A stretch of 64,000 nucleotides of DNA, taken from Flavihumibacter profundi. Its GTDB lineage: Bacteria; Bacteroidota; Bacteroidia; Chitinophagales; Chitinophagaceae. The stretch's first letter is position 1, and each line of letters begins with the position of its first letter. Shown piece after piece: positions 35,506 to 44,643 of the stretch. The notes beneath the pieces were generated by a model. The model searched no databases. It worked only from the letters and a program-made list of their open reading frames with translations, and was not told the origin of the DNA. The stretch covers positions 744,001 through 808,000 of the forward strand of contig NZ_JAIQXE010000003.1 in NCBI RefSeq assembly GCF_020076305.1, given 5' to 3'. The position numbers were made by a program, and so were the translations under genes.

Positions 35506-36102
35506 ATGATTAAGACCGGAAATCCTGTTATTAGTATCTATACGGAAATGACGCCCAATCCGGAGACCATGAAATTTGTGGCCAATAAGTTGCTCTACCC
35601 CGGAAAGAGCATTGACCTTCCTGATATGGAAAGCGCCAGGCCATCTCCATTAGCTGTAGAGCTTTTTGGTTTCCCTTTTATCAGGAGTGTTTTCATTGCC
35701 AGTAATTTTGTTACCCTTACTAAAACTGCGGAAACAGAATGGAATGATGTGATCCCTTCCATACGCCAGTTTTTAAAAGATTACCTGGAAGAAGGAAAAC
35801 CAGTGGTTAATGAAGATGAAGTGGCAGCCACAAAACAACAGAGCAGTAACACGGTTAGCGCCGATGATGATGACGTGGTGAAGCGGATTAAAGAATTACT
35901 GGAAAATTATGTTAAGCCAGCTGTTGAAATGGATGGCGGTGCAATACAGTTTAAAAGTTATACAGAAGGGGTTGTAAACCTGATGTTGCAGGGAAGCTGC
36001 AGTGGTTGCCCTTCCAGCATGATTACACTGAAAGCCGGCATTGAAGGCATGATGAAAAGAATGATCCCCGAAGTTAAAGAAGTGGTGGCAGAAGCCGAAT
36101 AA
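35506..36102 (+). CDS. NifU/Nfu-type iron-sulfur carrier
   Basis: 198 residues. The N-terminal Nfu_N domain (TPNPETMKFVANKLLYPGKS, LFGFPFIRSVFIASNFVTLTK) is followed by an acidic linker and a C-terminal NifU domain with the Fe-S-binding CSGCPSS near residue 164 in a MDGGAIQF context. Nfu proteins carry assembled clusters to apoproteins. The length is normal and the start ATG 35506 is well placed. Confidence 0.92.
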   Translation: MIKTGNPVISIYTEMTPNPETMKFVANKLLYPGKSIDLPDMESARPSPLAVELFGFPFIRSVFIASNFVTLTKTAETEWNDVIPSIRQFLKDYLEEGKPVVNEDEVAATKQQSSNTVSADDDDVVKRIKELLENYVKPAVEMDGGAIQFKSYTEGVVNLMLQGSCSGCPSSMITLKAGIEGMMKRMIPEVKEVVAEAE

Positions 36103-36172
36103 GACGAACTATTCCAATTGCTTTTTGTAAATTGATAGGGTATTTTCTTATTAACCTATTGATAGTCTTCCT

Positions 36173-36892
36173 ATTCGCCATTCTTATTCCATCTACCCCC
36201 TGTCAGAATCAGCCCTGACACTTTCTTACGGAACGGAGATTTCTATTGACCGTCACCGTGAACTATTGGGCCTGTTAACCGAAGTTCGGCAAACCGGGTT
36301 TGAGGGGCTACTGGATGTATCCATTGCCTATAACAGCCTTTCTGTTTTTTTTGATCCGGGGTTGGTTTCCAGGCGTTACCGGCAATCTCCGCAAGCTTTT
36401 GTTTTCCAGTGGCTGGATGAGCTGGCAGCAAGGGAAAGAGTGGAGGTTGGGCCTGTGATGGGAAAAGAACATATCCTGCCTATTTGCTACGACCCGCCAT
36501 TTTCGCCCGACCTGGATACAATGGCCGCATTTCACAATTGTTCGAGGGAAGAAATTATTTACTTACACCAAAGCCAGCCTTACTATGTCTTTATGGTAGG
36601 GTTCAGTCCGGGTTTTCCTTACCTGGGAATAGTTCCGGAACGGCTTGATACCCCCCGAAAAGCTACGCCGGCATTAAAAGTGCCTGCAGGGTCGGTAGGT
36701 ATTGCCGGCCGGCAAACCGGTATCTATCCATTTGAGAGTCCGGGTGGCTGGAATATTATCGGCCGGACACCAATCAGGATGTTCAACATTCTTGACCCCG
36801 ATTTATGCCTGTTGCAAGCTGGGGACCGGGTATTGTTTAGTCCCATCGACCAGCAAACATTTAATTACCTGAACCAATATGCTGATACTTAA
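36173..36892 (+). CDS. pxpB: 5-oxoprolinase subunit B (KipI family), non-canonical start
   Basis: PxpB, with PxpC and PxpA, hydrolyses 5-oxoproline to glutamate using ATP. The family core is clear: GFSPGFPYLG, TPRKATPALKVPAGSVGIAGRQTGIY and ESPGGWNIIGRTP. The only canonical starts in frame are downstream, first a TTG at 36266, yet the conserved N-terminal strand (YSIYPLSESALTLSYGTEI) is encoded before it. No in-frame ATG, GTG or TTG lies between the stop at 36152 and 36266. An ATT at 36173 would give MRHSYSIYPLSES and 239 aa, close to the B. subtilis KipI length (240 aa by recall). The start is therefore inferred. Confidence 0.88.
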   Translation: MRHSYSIYPLSESALTLSYGTEISIDRHRELLGLLTEVRQTGFEGLLDVSIAYNSLSVFFDPGLVSRRYRQSPQAFVFQWLDELAARERVEVGPVMGKEHILPICYDPPFSPDLDTMAAFHNCSREEIIYLHQSQPYYVFMVGFSPGFPYLGIVPERLDTPRKATPALKVPAGSVGIAGRQTGIYPFESPGGWNIIGRTPIRMFNILDPDLCLLQAGDRVLFSPIDQQTFNYLNQYADT

Positions 36893-37859
36893 AACAGGCA
36901 TGGCCACAATACAGGATATGGGCCGTTTTGGCTACAGGAACAAGGGAATCCATGTGGGTGGGGTAATGGATAAAACCAGTGCATTCCTGTGTAATATGCT
37001 GGTGGCCAATGAACAGGACGCAGCTCTTGTAGAAATCACAGGAGGTGAATGGCTTACGGAAATGAGCCATCCCCAATTGATTGTAGCTGGGGGTAAAGGA
37101 TTTAATGTTTTTGTGAACGATAATCCCGTCAGTTTTTGGCAACCCTGTTTTTTACAAGCTGGTGATAAGCTGCGGCTAATCCCTTTGCCCGGCGGTGGAA
37201 TCAGCTACCTGGCTATTCATGGTGGAATTCGGATAAAACCTGTTTTAAATAGCCGTTCTACGCACCTCGGCGCCTCTTTCGGTGGTTTTAATGGCCGCTT
37301 ACTGAGGCCTGGTGACCTGCTTCCAACGGCTGTTCTTCGTACCACGCAGGCGGAAAAAATTGTACGCCATATCTGCCGGCCGGGCGCGCAACATCACCTT
37401 CGCTTGTCTAACACAGCAATACCAGACCATTCCAGGAATTCGGTACGCATCATTGCAGGGCATGAATATGATTGGTTTACACCAGCAGCCCGGGAATTGC
37501 TGGCATCTTCGCTTTTTGAACTAACAGGAATGTCGAACCGAATGGGGTACAGGTTTAACGGACCTGCTTTACAACTCGGCCAGCACGAGCAGGTTATATC
37601 ATCTGCCGTTTCACCCGGAACAATTCAGGTTAGTCCGGATGGGCAATTATTAGTTTTAATGGCAGATGCACAAACCACAGGCGGGTATCCAAGAATTGGA
37701 CAGGTAATCAGTGCCGACCTTCCCCTGCTTGCGCAAAAATCTGCCGGTTGCCAGTTGCAATTCAGGTTGGTCACTATAGCAGAAGCGGAAACTGTATATT
37801 TAAAACGGGAAGAACAGCTGGCAAATCTGCAAAAAGACTATGCCCTGATTTTCACATGA
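36879..37859 (+). CDS. pxpC: 5-oxoprolinase subunit C (biotin-dependent carboxyltransferase-like)
   Basis: 326 residues, starting MLILKTGMATIQDMGRFGYRNKG, the KipA/allophanate hydrolase subunit 2 signature. Further blocks: GGVMDKTSAFLCNMLVANEQDAA, EITGGEWLTEM, RSTHLGASFGGFNGRLLRPGD, SNRMGYRFNG and MADAQTTGGYPRIGQV. It completes the 5-oxoprolinase with PxpB. It overlaps the pxpB stop by 14 bp and the pxpA start by 4 bp, so the three form one translationally coupled operon. Confidence 0.93.
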   Translation: MLILKTGMATIQDMGRFGYRNKGIHVGGVMDKTSAFLCNMLVANEQDAALVEITGGEWLTEMSHPQLIVAGGKGFNVFVNDNPVSFWQPCFLQAGDKLRLIPLPGGGISYLAIHGGIRIKPVLNSRSTHLGASFGGFNGRLLRPGDLLPTAVLRTTQAEKIVRHICRPGAQHHLRLSNTAIPDHSRNSVRIIAGHEYDWFTPAARELLASSLFELTGMSNRMGYRFNGPALQLGQHEQVISSAVSPGTIQVSPDGQLLVLMADAQTTGGYPRIGQVISADLPLLAQKSAGCQLQFRLVTIAEAETVYLKREEQLANLQKDYALIFT

Positions 37860-38605
37860 GCCAAACCGTTATAGACATCAATTGCGACCTTGGTGAAGGT
37901 ACTGGAAATGAATTAGCCATCATGCCCTTCATCAGTTCTGTGAATATTGCCTGCGGGTTCCACGCCGGGAATGCCCTTACCATGATGGAAGTAGTCCGGC
38001 TGGCAAAAAAACACCATGTTGCAATCGGGGCGCATCCTTCCTATGAGGATCGCGAACATTTCGGAAGAAGGATAATGCATATTTCCCCCTCCGAAATTTA
38101 TGCAGGCGTATTGTACCAGATGGGTGCATTGGCCGCCATTTGCCAGACTGAAAAAATCAACCTGCACCATATTAAACCTCATGGTGCTTTATATAACCAG
38201 GCAGCCCGGGATATGGAAATTGCGAAAGCAATTGCTGCTGCAGTTAAAGATTTCAACCCTTCCCTGATCGTTTATGGTTTATCAGGTAGTATGTTGATCA
38301 GTGCAGCAAAATCAGCCGGGCTTAGAACCGCATCTGAAGTTTTTGCTGATAGAACCTATACCCCGGAAGGGGAATTAACACCACGGTCTATGCACAATGC
38401 CCTGATTACGGATCCCCACGAGGTTACGCGGCAGGTCCTTTCTATAGTGAAGCTAAATGCTGTAACCACTACTGATAATAGCCTGTTCTCCGTAAATGCT
38501 GAAACAATTTGTATCCATGGCGATGGCCTGCATGCACCAGAATTTGCCCGGGAAGTGAGCCATGCCCTGGCCAATGAAAACATTAAGATTCAATCCCCTT
38601 CCTGA
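37856..38605 (+). CDS. pxpA: 5-oxoprolinase subunit A (LamB/YcsF family)
   Basis: 249 residues from ATG 37856 (MSQTVIDINCDLGEGTGNE); a longer open frame upstream is only overlap with pxpC. Family motifs: DINCDLGEG, NIACGFHAGNALTM, IGAHPSYEDREHFGRR, HIKPHGALYN and ASEVFADRTYTPEGELTPR. The operon turns over 5-oxoproline, a spontaneous damage product of glutamine and a glutathione breakdown product. It ends just before a transporter-like remnant. Confidence 0.94.
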   Translation: MSQTVIDINCDLGEGTGNELAIMPFISSVNIACGFHAGNALTMMEVVRLAKKHHVAIGAHPSYEDREHFGRRIMHISPSEIYAGVLYQMGALAAICQTEKINLHHIKPHGALYNQAARDMEIAKAIAAAVKDFNPSLIVYGLSGSMLISAAKSAGLRTASEVFADRTYTPEGELTPRSMHNALITDPHEVTRQVLSIVKLNAVTTTDNSLFSVNAETICIHGDGLHAPEFAREVSHALANENIKIQSPS

Positions 38606-38797
38606 AGACGCCCGGTTCAAACCGCACCGCCTTACGGGGAGCAGCCGGTTTCCCTCCTCATTCTTTTACTGGCCGTACAAAAACAACAGATTAGTAAGGG
38701 CTACCAACACCCGAAATGGTTAACCATAACCGGTGGGTTGATAGCCCTGGCCCTGGCAGTCATTGCTGCACAGGTAATCTTTCAAGAATTTTTATAA
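38606..38797 (+). pseudogene. Probable remnant of an NRAMP-type transporter (C-terminus)
   Basis: Directly after the pxpA stop and in the same frame, 63 codons stay open with no start codon. They read RRPVQTAPPYGEQPVSLLIL, then LLAVQKQQISKGYQHPKW and LTITGGLIALALAVIAAQVI, ending FQEFL and a stop. This is a membrane-helix pair around a Lys-rich loop, like the last two helices of NRAMP divalent-metal transporters, which often follow pxp genes. The rest of the protein is absent. The NRAMP identity is inferred from layout and context. It overlaps the 3' end of the osmC-like gene by 6 bp. Confidence 0.45.
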
Positions 38798-39202
38798 CAA
38801 AGTGCCTTCAGAACTGATTGCTGTATTCAGGACTTTGGAGATCGGGCAATTCGCTTCCGCATCTTTAACACAGGCATCAAATTGTTCTTTACTTATGCCT
38901 GGAACTTTCCCCTTGACAACCAGGTGCGATTTTACAAGAACCCCACCTTCAAAGCTGATCTCACATATTGTTTCCAGTGATTCTGGCGTAAATCCGGCAG
39001 CGCCAAGCACAAAACTCAGTTTCATTGTAAAGCATCCCGCATGTGCAGCTGCAACCAGTTCTTCTGGGTTAGTGCCAATCCCGTTTTCAAACCGGGAATT
39101 GTACGAATACTGTACTTTGCTTAATACTCCGCTTTGTGTTGATACATGACCATTTCCTTCTTTTCCTGAGCCGTTCCAAACGGCAGTTCCTTTACGAATC
39201 AT
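38792..39202 (-). CDS. OsmC-family peroxiredoxin
   Basis: 136 residues. The two redox cysteines of the family lie in AAHAGCFTM (near 57) and ANCPISK (near 123). GTNPEELVAAAHAGC and the C-terminal LNTAISSEGTLL are family blocks. OsmC proteins reduce organic hydroperoxides in the cytoplasm. The length is normal. It converges with the transporter remnant after pxpA. Confidence 0.92.
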   Translation of the reverse strand: MIRKGTAVWNGSGKEGNGHVSTQSGVLSKVQYSYNSRFENGIGTNPEELVAAAHAGCFTMKLSFVLGAAGFTPESLETICEISFEGGVLVKSHLVVKGKVPGISKEQFDACVKDAEANCPISKVLNTAISSEGTLL

Positions 39203-39264
39203 TTCTTTATTTTTTAAAATTTAGGCGAATAATTAATATGAAATATTAAAGTTAATTCATCCGT

Positions 39265-40386
39265 TCAGGATTTAATCCAGTGAACGCCTCTATCCTTAAG
39301 ATAATTCACAACAAAGTCAAAACACCTGGCATTTTTTCCGACAAGTTCAGGAGGAAAAACACCTTTCTCCCGGAATAAATTTCCGGCAACGAGTTCAACA
39401 GCTGCAGTGCAGGTATAGCCTGTTGTTCGTGACATGGAAGATATTTTGGAAACAGGGTCATAACGGTCCAGCATGTTATATTCAATCCGCTCTGATTTAC
39501 CATTGTGCTCGCCTTCAACAATCACGCGCATTATTGTAAATTCTTCCTCTTCCGGTCCGAGTTTCCATTCCTTAAACAGGATGCTTGAAGAAAAGTCGAT
39601 CGGCCTGATTTTCGTCCCATTTATTTCTAATGGGGTTTCATCGAAGAACCCGCCCTGCTGCAACGCCAGGATAAGGTCTACATGTCCCGGGTAACGAAGG
39701 GTCTGCTCTTTCAAATTCGGGATATGTGGCATCGTAAAAAGCAGGCTCCTTAAGCCATCGGTATTAAATGCCTCCAGGGTACCTATCTCCCCGAATTCCA
39801 TATAATGCCTTTCTGTTAAGGCAGGTTTTACAATGATAAAGCCATTTTCTTTGAGGCGGGCGGGCCGTGTATATTCTTCAATGACATCTACCGGGGAAAA
39901 TGGCGCCTTGTATTCAAACGGTTTTTTCCGTGTTTTGGGTAAGCCGCCAACATAGCATTCGAAGCTATGCACTTTCATCGTTTCATTGTACCTGCCAATT
40001 ATAAAATTACTCATACCTGGGGCAACACCACAATCCGTAATAACGGTCACGTTCTTTTGTTTGGCAAGCAGGTCTAGCTGCAGCGCGTCTTCCGGGAAGA
40101 AAGATATATCCACAACATCTTTACCGGCATTAATTACAGCTTCGAGGGTACGGTAGCCCATGAATCCGGGGACAGCAGTAACCACCAGGTCGAATGGCGA
40201 TAACCAATTATTATATTGAGCAAAATCTGCCAGGTCATTCACCACCGTTTTAATGGCATTGTTCCTTTCCTTCAATAGCTGCAAAGGCATTTCATACTTA
40301 TCAAAAGAGGTCACTTCATGGCTGGCAGACAGGTCGAGTGCCATAGCCCGTCCAACCATTCCAGCTCCTAATACGGCGATTTTCAT
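39265..40386 (-). CDS. Saccharopine dehydrogenase family (lysine 6-dehydrogenase-like)
   Basis: 373 residues from ATG 40386 (MKIAVLGAGMVGRAMALDL), a Rossmann NAD-binding start. Blocks such as VTDCGVAPGMSNFIIGRY, FECYVGGLPKTRKKPFEYKAPFSP and the C-terminal SMSRTTGYTCTAAVELVAG are those of lysine 6-dehydrogenase or saccharopine dehydrogenase relatives. It probably oxidises lysine or a related amino acid. The exact substrate is not readable. It is divergent from pnuC. Confidence 0.87.
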   Translation of the reverse strand: MKIAVLGAGMVGRAMALDLSASHEVTSFDKYEMPLQLLKERNNAIKTVVNDLADFAQYNNWLSPFDLVVTAVPGFMGYRTLEAVINAGKDVVDISFFPEDALQLDLLAKQKNVTVITDCGVAPGMSNFIIGRYNETMKVHSFECYVGGLPKTRKKPFEYKAPFSPVDVIEEYTRPARLKENGFIIVKPALTERHYMEFGEIGTLEAFNTDGLRSLLFTMPHIPNLKEQTLRYPGHVDLILALQQGGFFDETPLEINGTKIRPIDFSSSILFKEWKLGPEEEEFTIMRVIVEGEHNGKSERIEYNMLDRYDPVSKISSMSRTTGYTCTAAVELVAGNLFREKGVFPPELVGKNARCFDFVVNYLKDRGVHWIKS

Positions 40387-40431
40387 ATAAACAATTTCAG
40401 GCAATCTAGAAATTCTGGTGCATTTTTAAGC

Positions 40432-41052
40432 ATGGAACATTCGATATGGGAACAATTTATTGCGGGACTGCAACAAACCTCCTTATTGGAATTCATAGCG
40501 GTGATCGCAGGAATTGGCAGTGTCTGGTTCAGTAAAAAAGAAAATGTCCTGGTTTACCCGGTTGGGCTCATCAATACGATATTTTATATATTCCTGAGTG
40601 TAAAAGGTCATTTACTGGGTGAAGCAAGCGTAAACCTGTATTATACGATCATGAGTGTTTACGGATGGATACTCTGGACCAAAAAGGATAAACAACATCA
40701 CCATATACTAAACATCACTTATTCGTCCGGCAAGGAACTGGTGCAGCAAAGCCTTTTCTTTACAGCATGTTATTTCGCCATATTCGGTGCTTTAAGCTGG
40801 TTAAAACAGGAATTTGCACCCGAGGCCATTCCATGGGCCGATGCCCTGGCTAGTGCAAGCGCGTATACCGGCATGTGGCTGATGGCCCGGAAAAAAGTGG
40901 AAAGCTGGTACTGGTGGATCCTGACAAATACCGCCTCCATTCCGTTGTATTTTGTTAAAGGATATGTATTTACCAGTTTTCAGTTTATTGTTTTACTGAT
41001 TTTAGCCATAGCCGGTTTAGTGGCCTGGAAAAGAAAAGCAGCCAACCCATAA
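40432..41052 (+). CDS. pnuC: Nicotinamide riboside transporter PnuC
   Basis: 206 residues with about seven membrane segments. The family blocks are ENVLVYPVGLINTIFYIFLS, NLYYTIMSVYGWILW (a PnuC hallmark), MWLMARKKVESWYWWILTN and PLYFVKGYVFTSFQFI. It brings in nicotinamide riboside for NAD salvage. It is followed 14 bp later by a NadR-like kinase gene, which would trap the substrate by phosphorylation. No NiaR or NrtR site is evident upstream. Confidence 0.93.
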   Translation: MEHSIWEQFIAGLQQTSLLEFIAVIAGIGSVWFSKKENVLVYPVGLINTIFYIFLSVKGHLLGEASVNLYYTIMSVYGWILWTKKDKQHHHILNITYSSGKELVQQSLFFTACYFAIFGALSWLKQEFAPEAIPWADALASASAYTGMWLMARKKVESWYWWILTNTASIPLYFVKGYVFTSFQFIVLLILAIAGLVAWKRKAANP

Positions 41053-41066
41053 CTTTGACAGGCAAT

Positions 41067-41609
41067 ATGGTAAAAAAGATCGTTGTATTAGGGCCTGAAT
41101 CAACTGGTAAAAGCACATTATGTGAACAGTTGGCAAACCGCTACCAAACCAGTTGGGTCCCGGAATTTGCAAGGGAGTACCTGTTAAAAAATGGAACGGA
41201 CTATTCCCATGAAGACCTGCTTACAATTGCGAAGGGCCAGATTGCCCTTGAAGAGATGCACACGCAAAAAATAGTTGCTGAAAAACGGGAAAACCCGCCG
41301 CTCCTGTTTATTGATACCGATATGTACGTGATGAAAGTATGGAGTGAATTTGTATTTGGTAACTGCCATCCATATATCATCGACCAGATAGTTGACAGGC
41401 ACTATGATCTTTACCTGCTTTGTAATACAGATATTCCGTGGACGAAAGATGAATTACGGGAATATCCAGACTTAATAACGCGACAAAGGCTTTTCCACAT
41501 GTACAAGGATATTCTTGTAAATCAATCTACGCCATGGATTACCATAAGCGGCGCTGCCGGGGAAAGATTATCCCAGGCTGAAGATGCTGTAAAAAAGTTT
41601 CTGTTATAA
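41067..41609 (+). CDS. NadR-type nicotinamide riboside kinase-like ATPase
   Basis: 180 residues from ATG 41067 (MVKKIVVLGPESTGKSTLCEQL). The P-loop is GPESTGKST, then WVPEFAREYL, LLFIDTDMYVMKVWSEF and DIPWTKDELREYPD, which match the kinase domain of NadR. There is no HTH and no nicotinamide-nucleotide adenylyltransferase domain, so it is the stand-alone kinase. It pairs with pnuC upstream, which supports nicotinamide riboside as substrate. Confidence 0.88.
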   Translation: MVKKIVVLGPESTGKSTLCEQLANRYQTSWVPEFAREYLLKNGTDYSHEDLLTIAKGQIALEEMHTQKIVAEKRENPPLLFIDTDMYVMKVWSEFVFGNCHPYIIDQIVDRHYDLYLLCNTDIPWTKDELREYPDLITRQRLFHMYKDILVNQSTPWITISGAAGERLSQAEDAVKKFLL

Positions 41610-41622
41610 CTTAAATTAAACC

Positions 41623-43305
41623 ATGTCATCAATTGCCCGCTCCGTCCGACAACACCCATCCATTTGGTTCTACAGTTGCTGGTTGCTGGTAAACCTGGTG
41701 CAGGCTGCCGGTACGGAATTGCTTAATGACGAAGCTTATTACTGGGTGTATTCGAAATACCTCGACTGGGGTTATTTTGACCATCCTCCAATGATCGCAG
41801 TATTGATCAAATTGGGTTATTCAATTTTCCATAATGAATTAGGGGTGCGTTTATTTATGGCGCTGATGAATACTGCCACCATTTTCATCATTCAAAAACT
41901 ACTCCTGCGGGATAATGAACGCCTGTTTTTTGCGATTGTTTTATCCATGGGCGTATTGCAGATAGGAGGCATCCTGGCTGTGCCGGATATTCCACTGGCA
42001 TTTTTCACCGCCCTGTTTTTCTGGCAGTACAAAAGGTTTTTACAAAATACCGATCTCTTACAATCCGTATTACTGGGGGTTGTAATGGCTTTAATGCTAT
42101 ACAGTAAATACCATGGAATACTAATCATATTTTTCACATTTATCAGTAACCGAAAACTTGCACTTCAATGGCCAGCCTGGCTGGCTGCTATTATTGGCGC
42201 ATTGCTATTTAGTCCGCATTTATGGTGGCAGTTTACCCACGATTTTCCTTCCGTACAATATCACCTGAAAGAACGAAATGCACCAAGCTATCAGTTTGCT
42301 TTTACACTTGAATATATTGGTGGTCAGATATTGCTGGCTGGTCCTTTGATAGGTTGGCTATTATTATATGCTGCTGGAAAATTCAGGACCTCAGATCCTT
42401 TTGCCAGGGCTTTAAAATGGAGCATGGCAGGTTTCTATGGTTTTTTCCTGGTTAGTACTTTAAAAGGAAGGGTGGAAGCCAACTGGACTGTTCCGGCCTT
42501 AGTTCCCCTGATTATCCTTGCACATGCATGGCTTTCCGATTCGGGAATACTTGTACGTTGGGTATACCGGTTAATGAGCCCGACGATTTTGATCATTGTA
42601 ATTGTCCGGATTTATATGCTGACTGATATCTCCTTTTTTACAAGCAGGTTTAATGATGAAATGCACCACAACAGGTCCTGGGCTGCAGCAATCAGGGAAA
42701 AAGCCAATGGGCTTCCGGTTGTATTTCTCAATTCATACCAACGCCCTTCCAAATATTGGTTTTATACCTGTGATGCCAGCTTTGGCCTGAACACAACCAT
42801 GTACCGGCGTAACAATTATAATTTCTGGCCTATAGAAGAAAAATTCCAGGGCAGGCAGGTTTTTGTGGTAGATAACCTGGTAGCCAATGAAGTGCGAAGC
42901 ATACCAATTATAACAGACAGGGGGAATACTGCAGGTATAGTGGCAGAACATTTTGAAAGTCATTCCGCCCTCCGTTTTCAGAGCGCCTTGCCTTCACTGG
43001 AAATCGAAAACGAAAAGCTGGTGCCATTCCCCCTTACGATATATCCGGATACACTTGGTCAGGCATTATTGAACCCTTCCTCTCCAGGCCATGTTACCGC
43101 GGTATTGGACATATTCATGGGCGATTCGTTAATGGCCAGGGTAGAACCTGAATTCACAAGGACCGGTGGCCAGTGGGAATGTTCCTTTTCTAAAAAGATT
43201 GCATTGGAAAACGGAAGTTATCGTGCAAAAATCGGACTAGCTTCTTCCCTGCCTGGGTTCTTCAGTCAGAATAGTGCATCGCTTCCCATTAAGGTGATTA
43301 AATAA
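41623..43305 (+). CDS. GT39-family membrane glycosyltransferase
   Basis: 560 residues. The N-terminal loop has the ArnT/PMT-type motif LLNDEAYYWVYSKYLDWGYFDHPPMIA, with the catalytic acidic residue in NDEAYY. About ten membrane helices follow, up to about residue 350, then a soluble C-terminal domain. The family transfers sugars from polyprenyl carriers to lipids or proteins. Acceptor and sugar are unknown. It converges with mtgA, 3 bp apart. Confidence 0.85.
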   Translation: MSSIARSVRQHPSIWFYSCWLLVNLVQAAGTELLNDEAYYWVYSKYLDWGYFDHPPMIAVLIKLGYSIFHNELGVRLFMALMNTATIFIIQKLLLRDNERLFFAIVLSMGVLQIGGILAVPDIPLAFFTALFFWQYKRFLQNTDLLQSVLLGVVMALMLYSKYHGILIIFFTFISNRKLALQWPAWLAAIIGALLFSPHLWWQFTHDFPSVQYHLKERNAPSYQFAFTLEYIGGQILLAGPLIGWLLLYAAGKFRTSDPFARALKWSMAGFYGFFLVSTLKGRVEANWTVPALVPLIILAHAWLSDSGILVRWVYRLMSPTILIIVIVRIYMLTDISFFTSRFNDEMHHNRSWAAAIREKANGLPVVFLNSYQRPSKYWFYTCDASFGLNTTMYRRNNYNFWPIEEKFQGRQVFVVDNLVANEVRSIPIITDRGNTAGIVAEHFESHSALRFQSALPSLEIENEKLVPFPLTIYPDTLGQALLNPSSPGHVTAVLDIFMGDSLMARVEPEFTRTGGQWECSFSKKIALENGSYRAKIGLASSLPGFFSQNSASLPIKVIK

Positions 43306-43308
43306 GCC

Positions 43309-44007
43309 CTATTGAATAATGGCCTGGATATCCGAATCATCCGAGAGGTTATTCATTTGTCGCTGGATAATAAAACCACGACTGGTCACATATTTTCCGG
43401 CCGGCTGGGCAAGGAATTTTTTCGGGTTGGGTAATCCGGCAGCAATTCTTGCTGCTTCTACTTTGCTTAACTGGCTGGCGGGTTTGTGGAAATAATATTG
43501 CGATGCGGCTTCAATACCAAAAACACCAGGGCCCATTTCAATTACATTCAGGTACATTTCCAGGATCCTTTTTTTACCCCATACCAATTCAATCATGAAA
43601 GTAAAATAAGTTTCCAGTGCCTTTCTTACCCAACTTCTTCCCTGCCATAAGAATACATTTTTTGCAGTTTGCTGACTGATTGTACTGGCGCCGTGTACCC
43701 GGTTAGGTTTGCGCTTATTATATTCCATGGCCTTTTCAATGCTCCTCCAGTCAAATCCTTTATGGTCTGCGAAAAGCTGGTCCTCGGAAGATATAACTGC
43801 TAATTTTGCGTAACGCGACATTTCTTCCTTATTGATATAATCGCGCTTCAGGCCATAGCCGCTGACAAGGTTGCCCAGTTGTGTAAGTGTGAATGGCGGA
43901 TTTACCCACTTCAAAATAATAATATAGCAAAATTGCCCGATGAACAGGAAAAGAAACAGTTTCTTTAAAAATCGCCAGCTTCGGGGTATCAAACCTTTTG
44001 TCTTCAC
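43309..44007 (-). CDS. mtgA: Monofunctional peptidoglycan glycosyltransferase
   Basis: 232 residues with one N-terminal membrane helix (LFLFLFIGQFCYIII). The GT51 motifs are in order: AVISSEDQLFADHKGFDW (the catalytic Glu), GASTISQQTAKNVFLW, RKALETYFTFMIELVWGKKRILEMYLNVIEMGPGVFGIEAAS and ARIAAGLPNP. There is no transpeptidase domain, so it is the MtgA type that polymerises lipid II. Confidence 0.93.
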   Translation of the reverse strand: MKTKGLIPRSWRFLKKLFLFLFIGQFCYIIILKWVNPPFTLTQLGNLVSGYGLKRDYINKEEMSRYAKLAVISSEDQLFADHKGFDWRSIEKAMEYNKRKPNRVHGASTISQQTAKNVFLWQGRSWVRKALETYFTFMIELVWGKKRILEMYLNVIEMGPGVFGIEAASQYYFHKPASQLSKVEAARIAAGLPNPKKFLAQPAGKYVTSRGFIIQRQMNNLSDDSDIQAIIQ

Positions 44008-44057
44008 GTAGGACCTTGATATTTAGGTGGCCGCAAGATATAAAAATTGGTGGACCA

Positions 44058-44630
44058 TTAATGGTCTGTCATATGGACGTATTCAATCTTATATTTTTTC
44101 CCTTCCCTTTCTTTTTTCCTATAAATGCGGTTTAAAATAAATCCACCTGTGGCAACTCCCAGCGCAATGCCGAGGGAACGCATGTTTGCCGGATCGTTAA
44201 CGGGTTCGTGCAGGTATGCAGCATTTATTAAATTCAATGCAACATAACCAAGACCGCCGATCATAAAAATGCTGCCGTTTTTTACAAAGCGCCAGCTCTC
44301 CTTTTTATCGGGAATAATTGTCCTGATCTCCTTATAGTGCATTTTGTGTACAAAATAACCGACAGTATCCACCTTGGTAGTTCCCAGGGTAGTCATATAG
44401 GTCTGGATCTGCCATTGGCGTACAAATACCGAATCATTTCGGATTGCATCAATGAGTCCTTCAATTTGCTGGCCGTTTACATGCTGGAATATAATGTAAC
44501 TGCCCTTGAAATAGGTAGCAACATGCTTGCCATTCATTTTCTTCAGGGAAATAAAATCACTCATTTGTATCTGCCCCTGAACACCCAGGGCCAGCCCTAA
44601 AATCAATATAAAAATGGTACTTCTTAACAT
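44058..44630 (-). CDS. Hypothetical exported or membrane protein
   Basis: 190 residues from ATG 44630 (MLRSTIFILILGLALGVQGQIQ), a signal peptide. The open frame continues 36 codons upstream, but this part is the palindromic repeat and the lysE 3' region. The body includes GKHVATYFKGSYIIFQHVNG and LIDAIRNDSVFVRQWQIQT, then a later hydrophobic stretch (FMIGGLGYVALNLI) and a basic tail. I do not recognise a family. A palindromic repeat sits 13 bp before the start, in the 5' leader. Confidence 0.7.
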   Translation of the reverse strand: MLRSTIFILILGLALGVQGQIQMSDFISLKKMNGKHVATYFKGSYIIFQHVNGQQIEGLIDAIRNDSVFVRQWQIQTYMTTLGTTKVDTVGYFVHKMHYKEIRTIIPDKKESWRFVKNGSIFMIGGLGYVALNLINAAYLHEPVNDPANMRSLGIALGVATGGFILNRIYRKKEREGKKYKIEYVHMTDH

Positions 44631-44643
44631 AATGTATGTTGTT

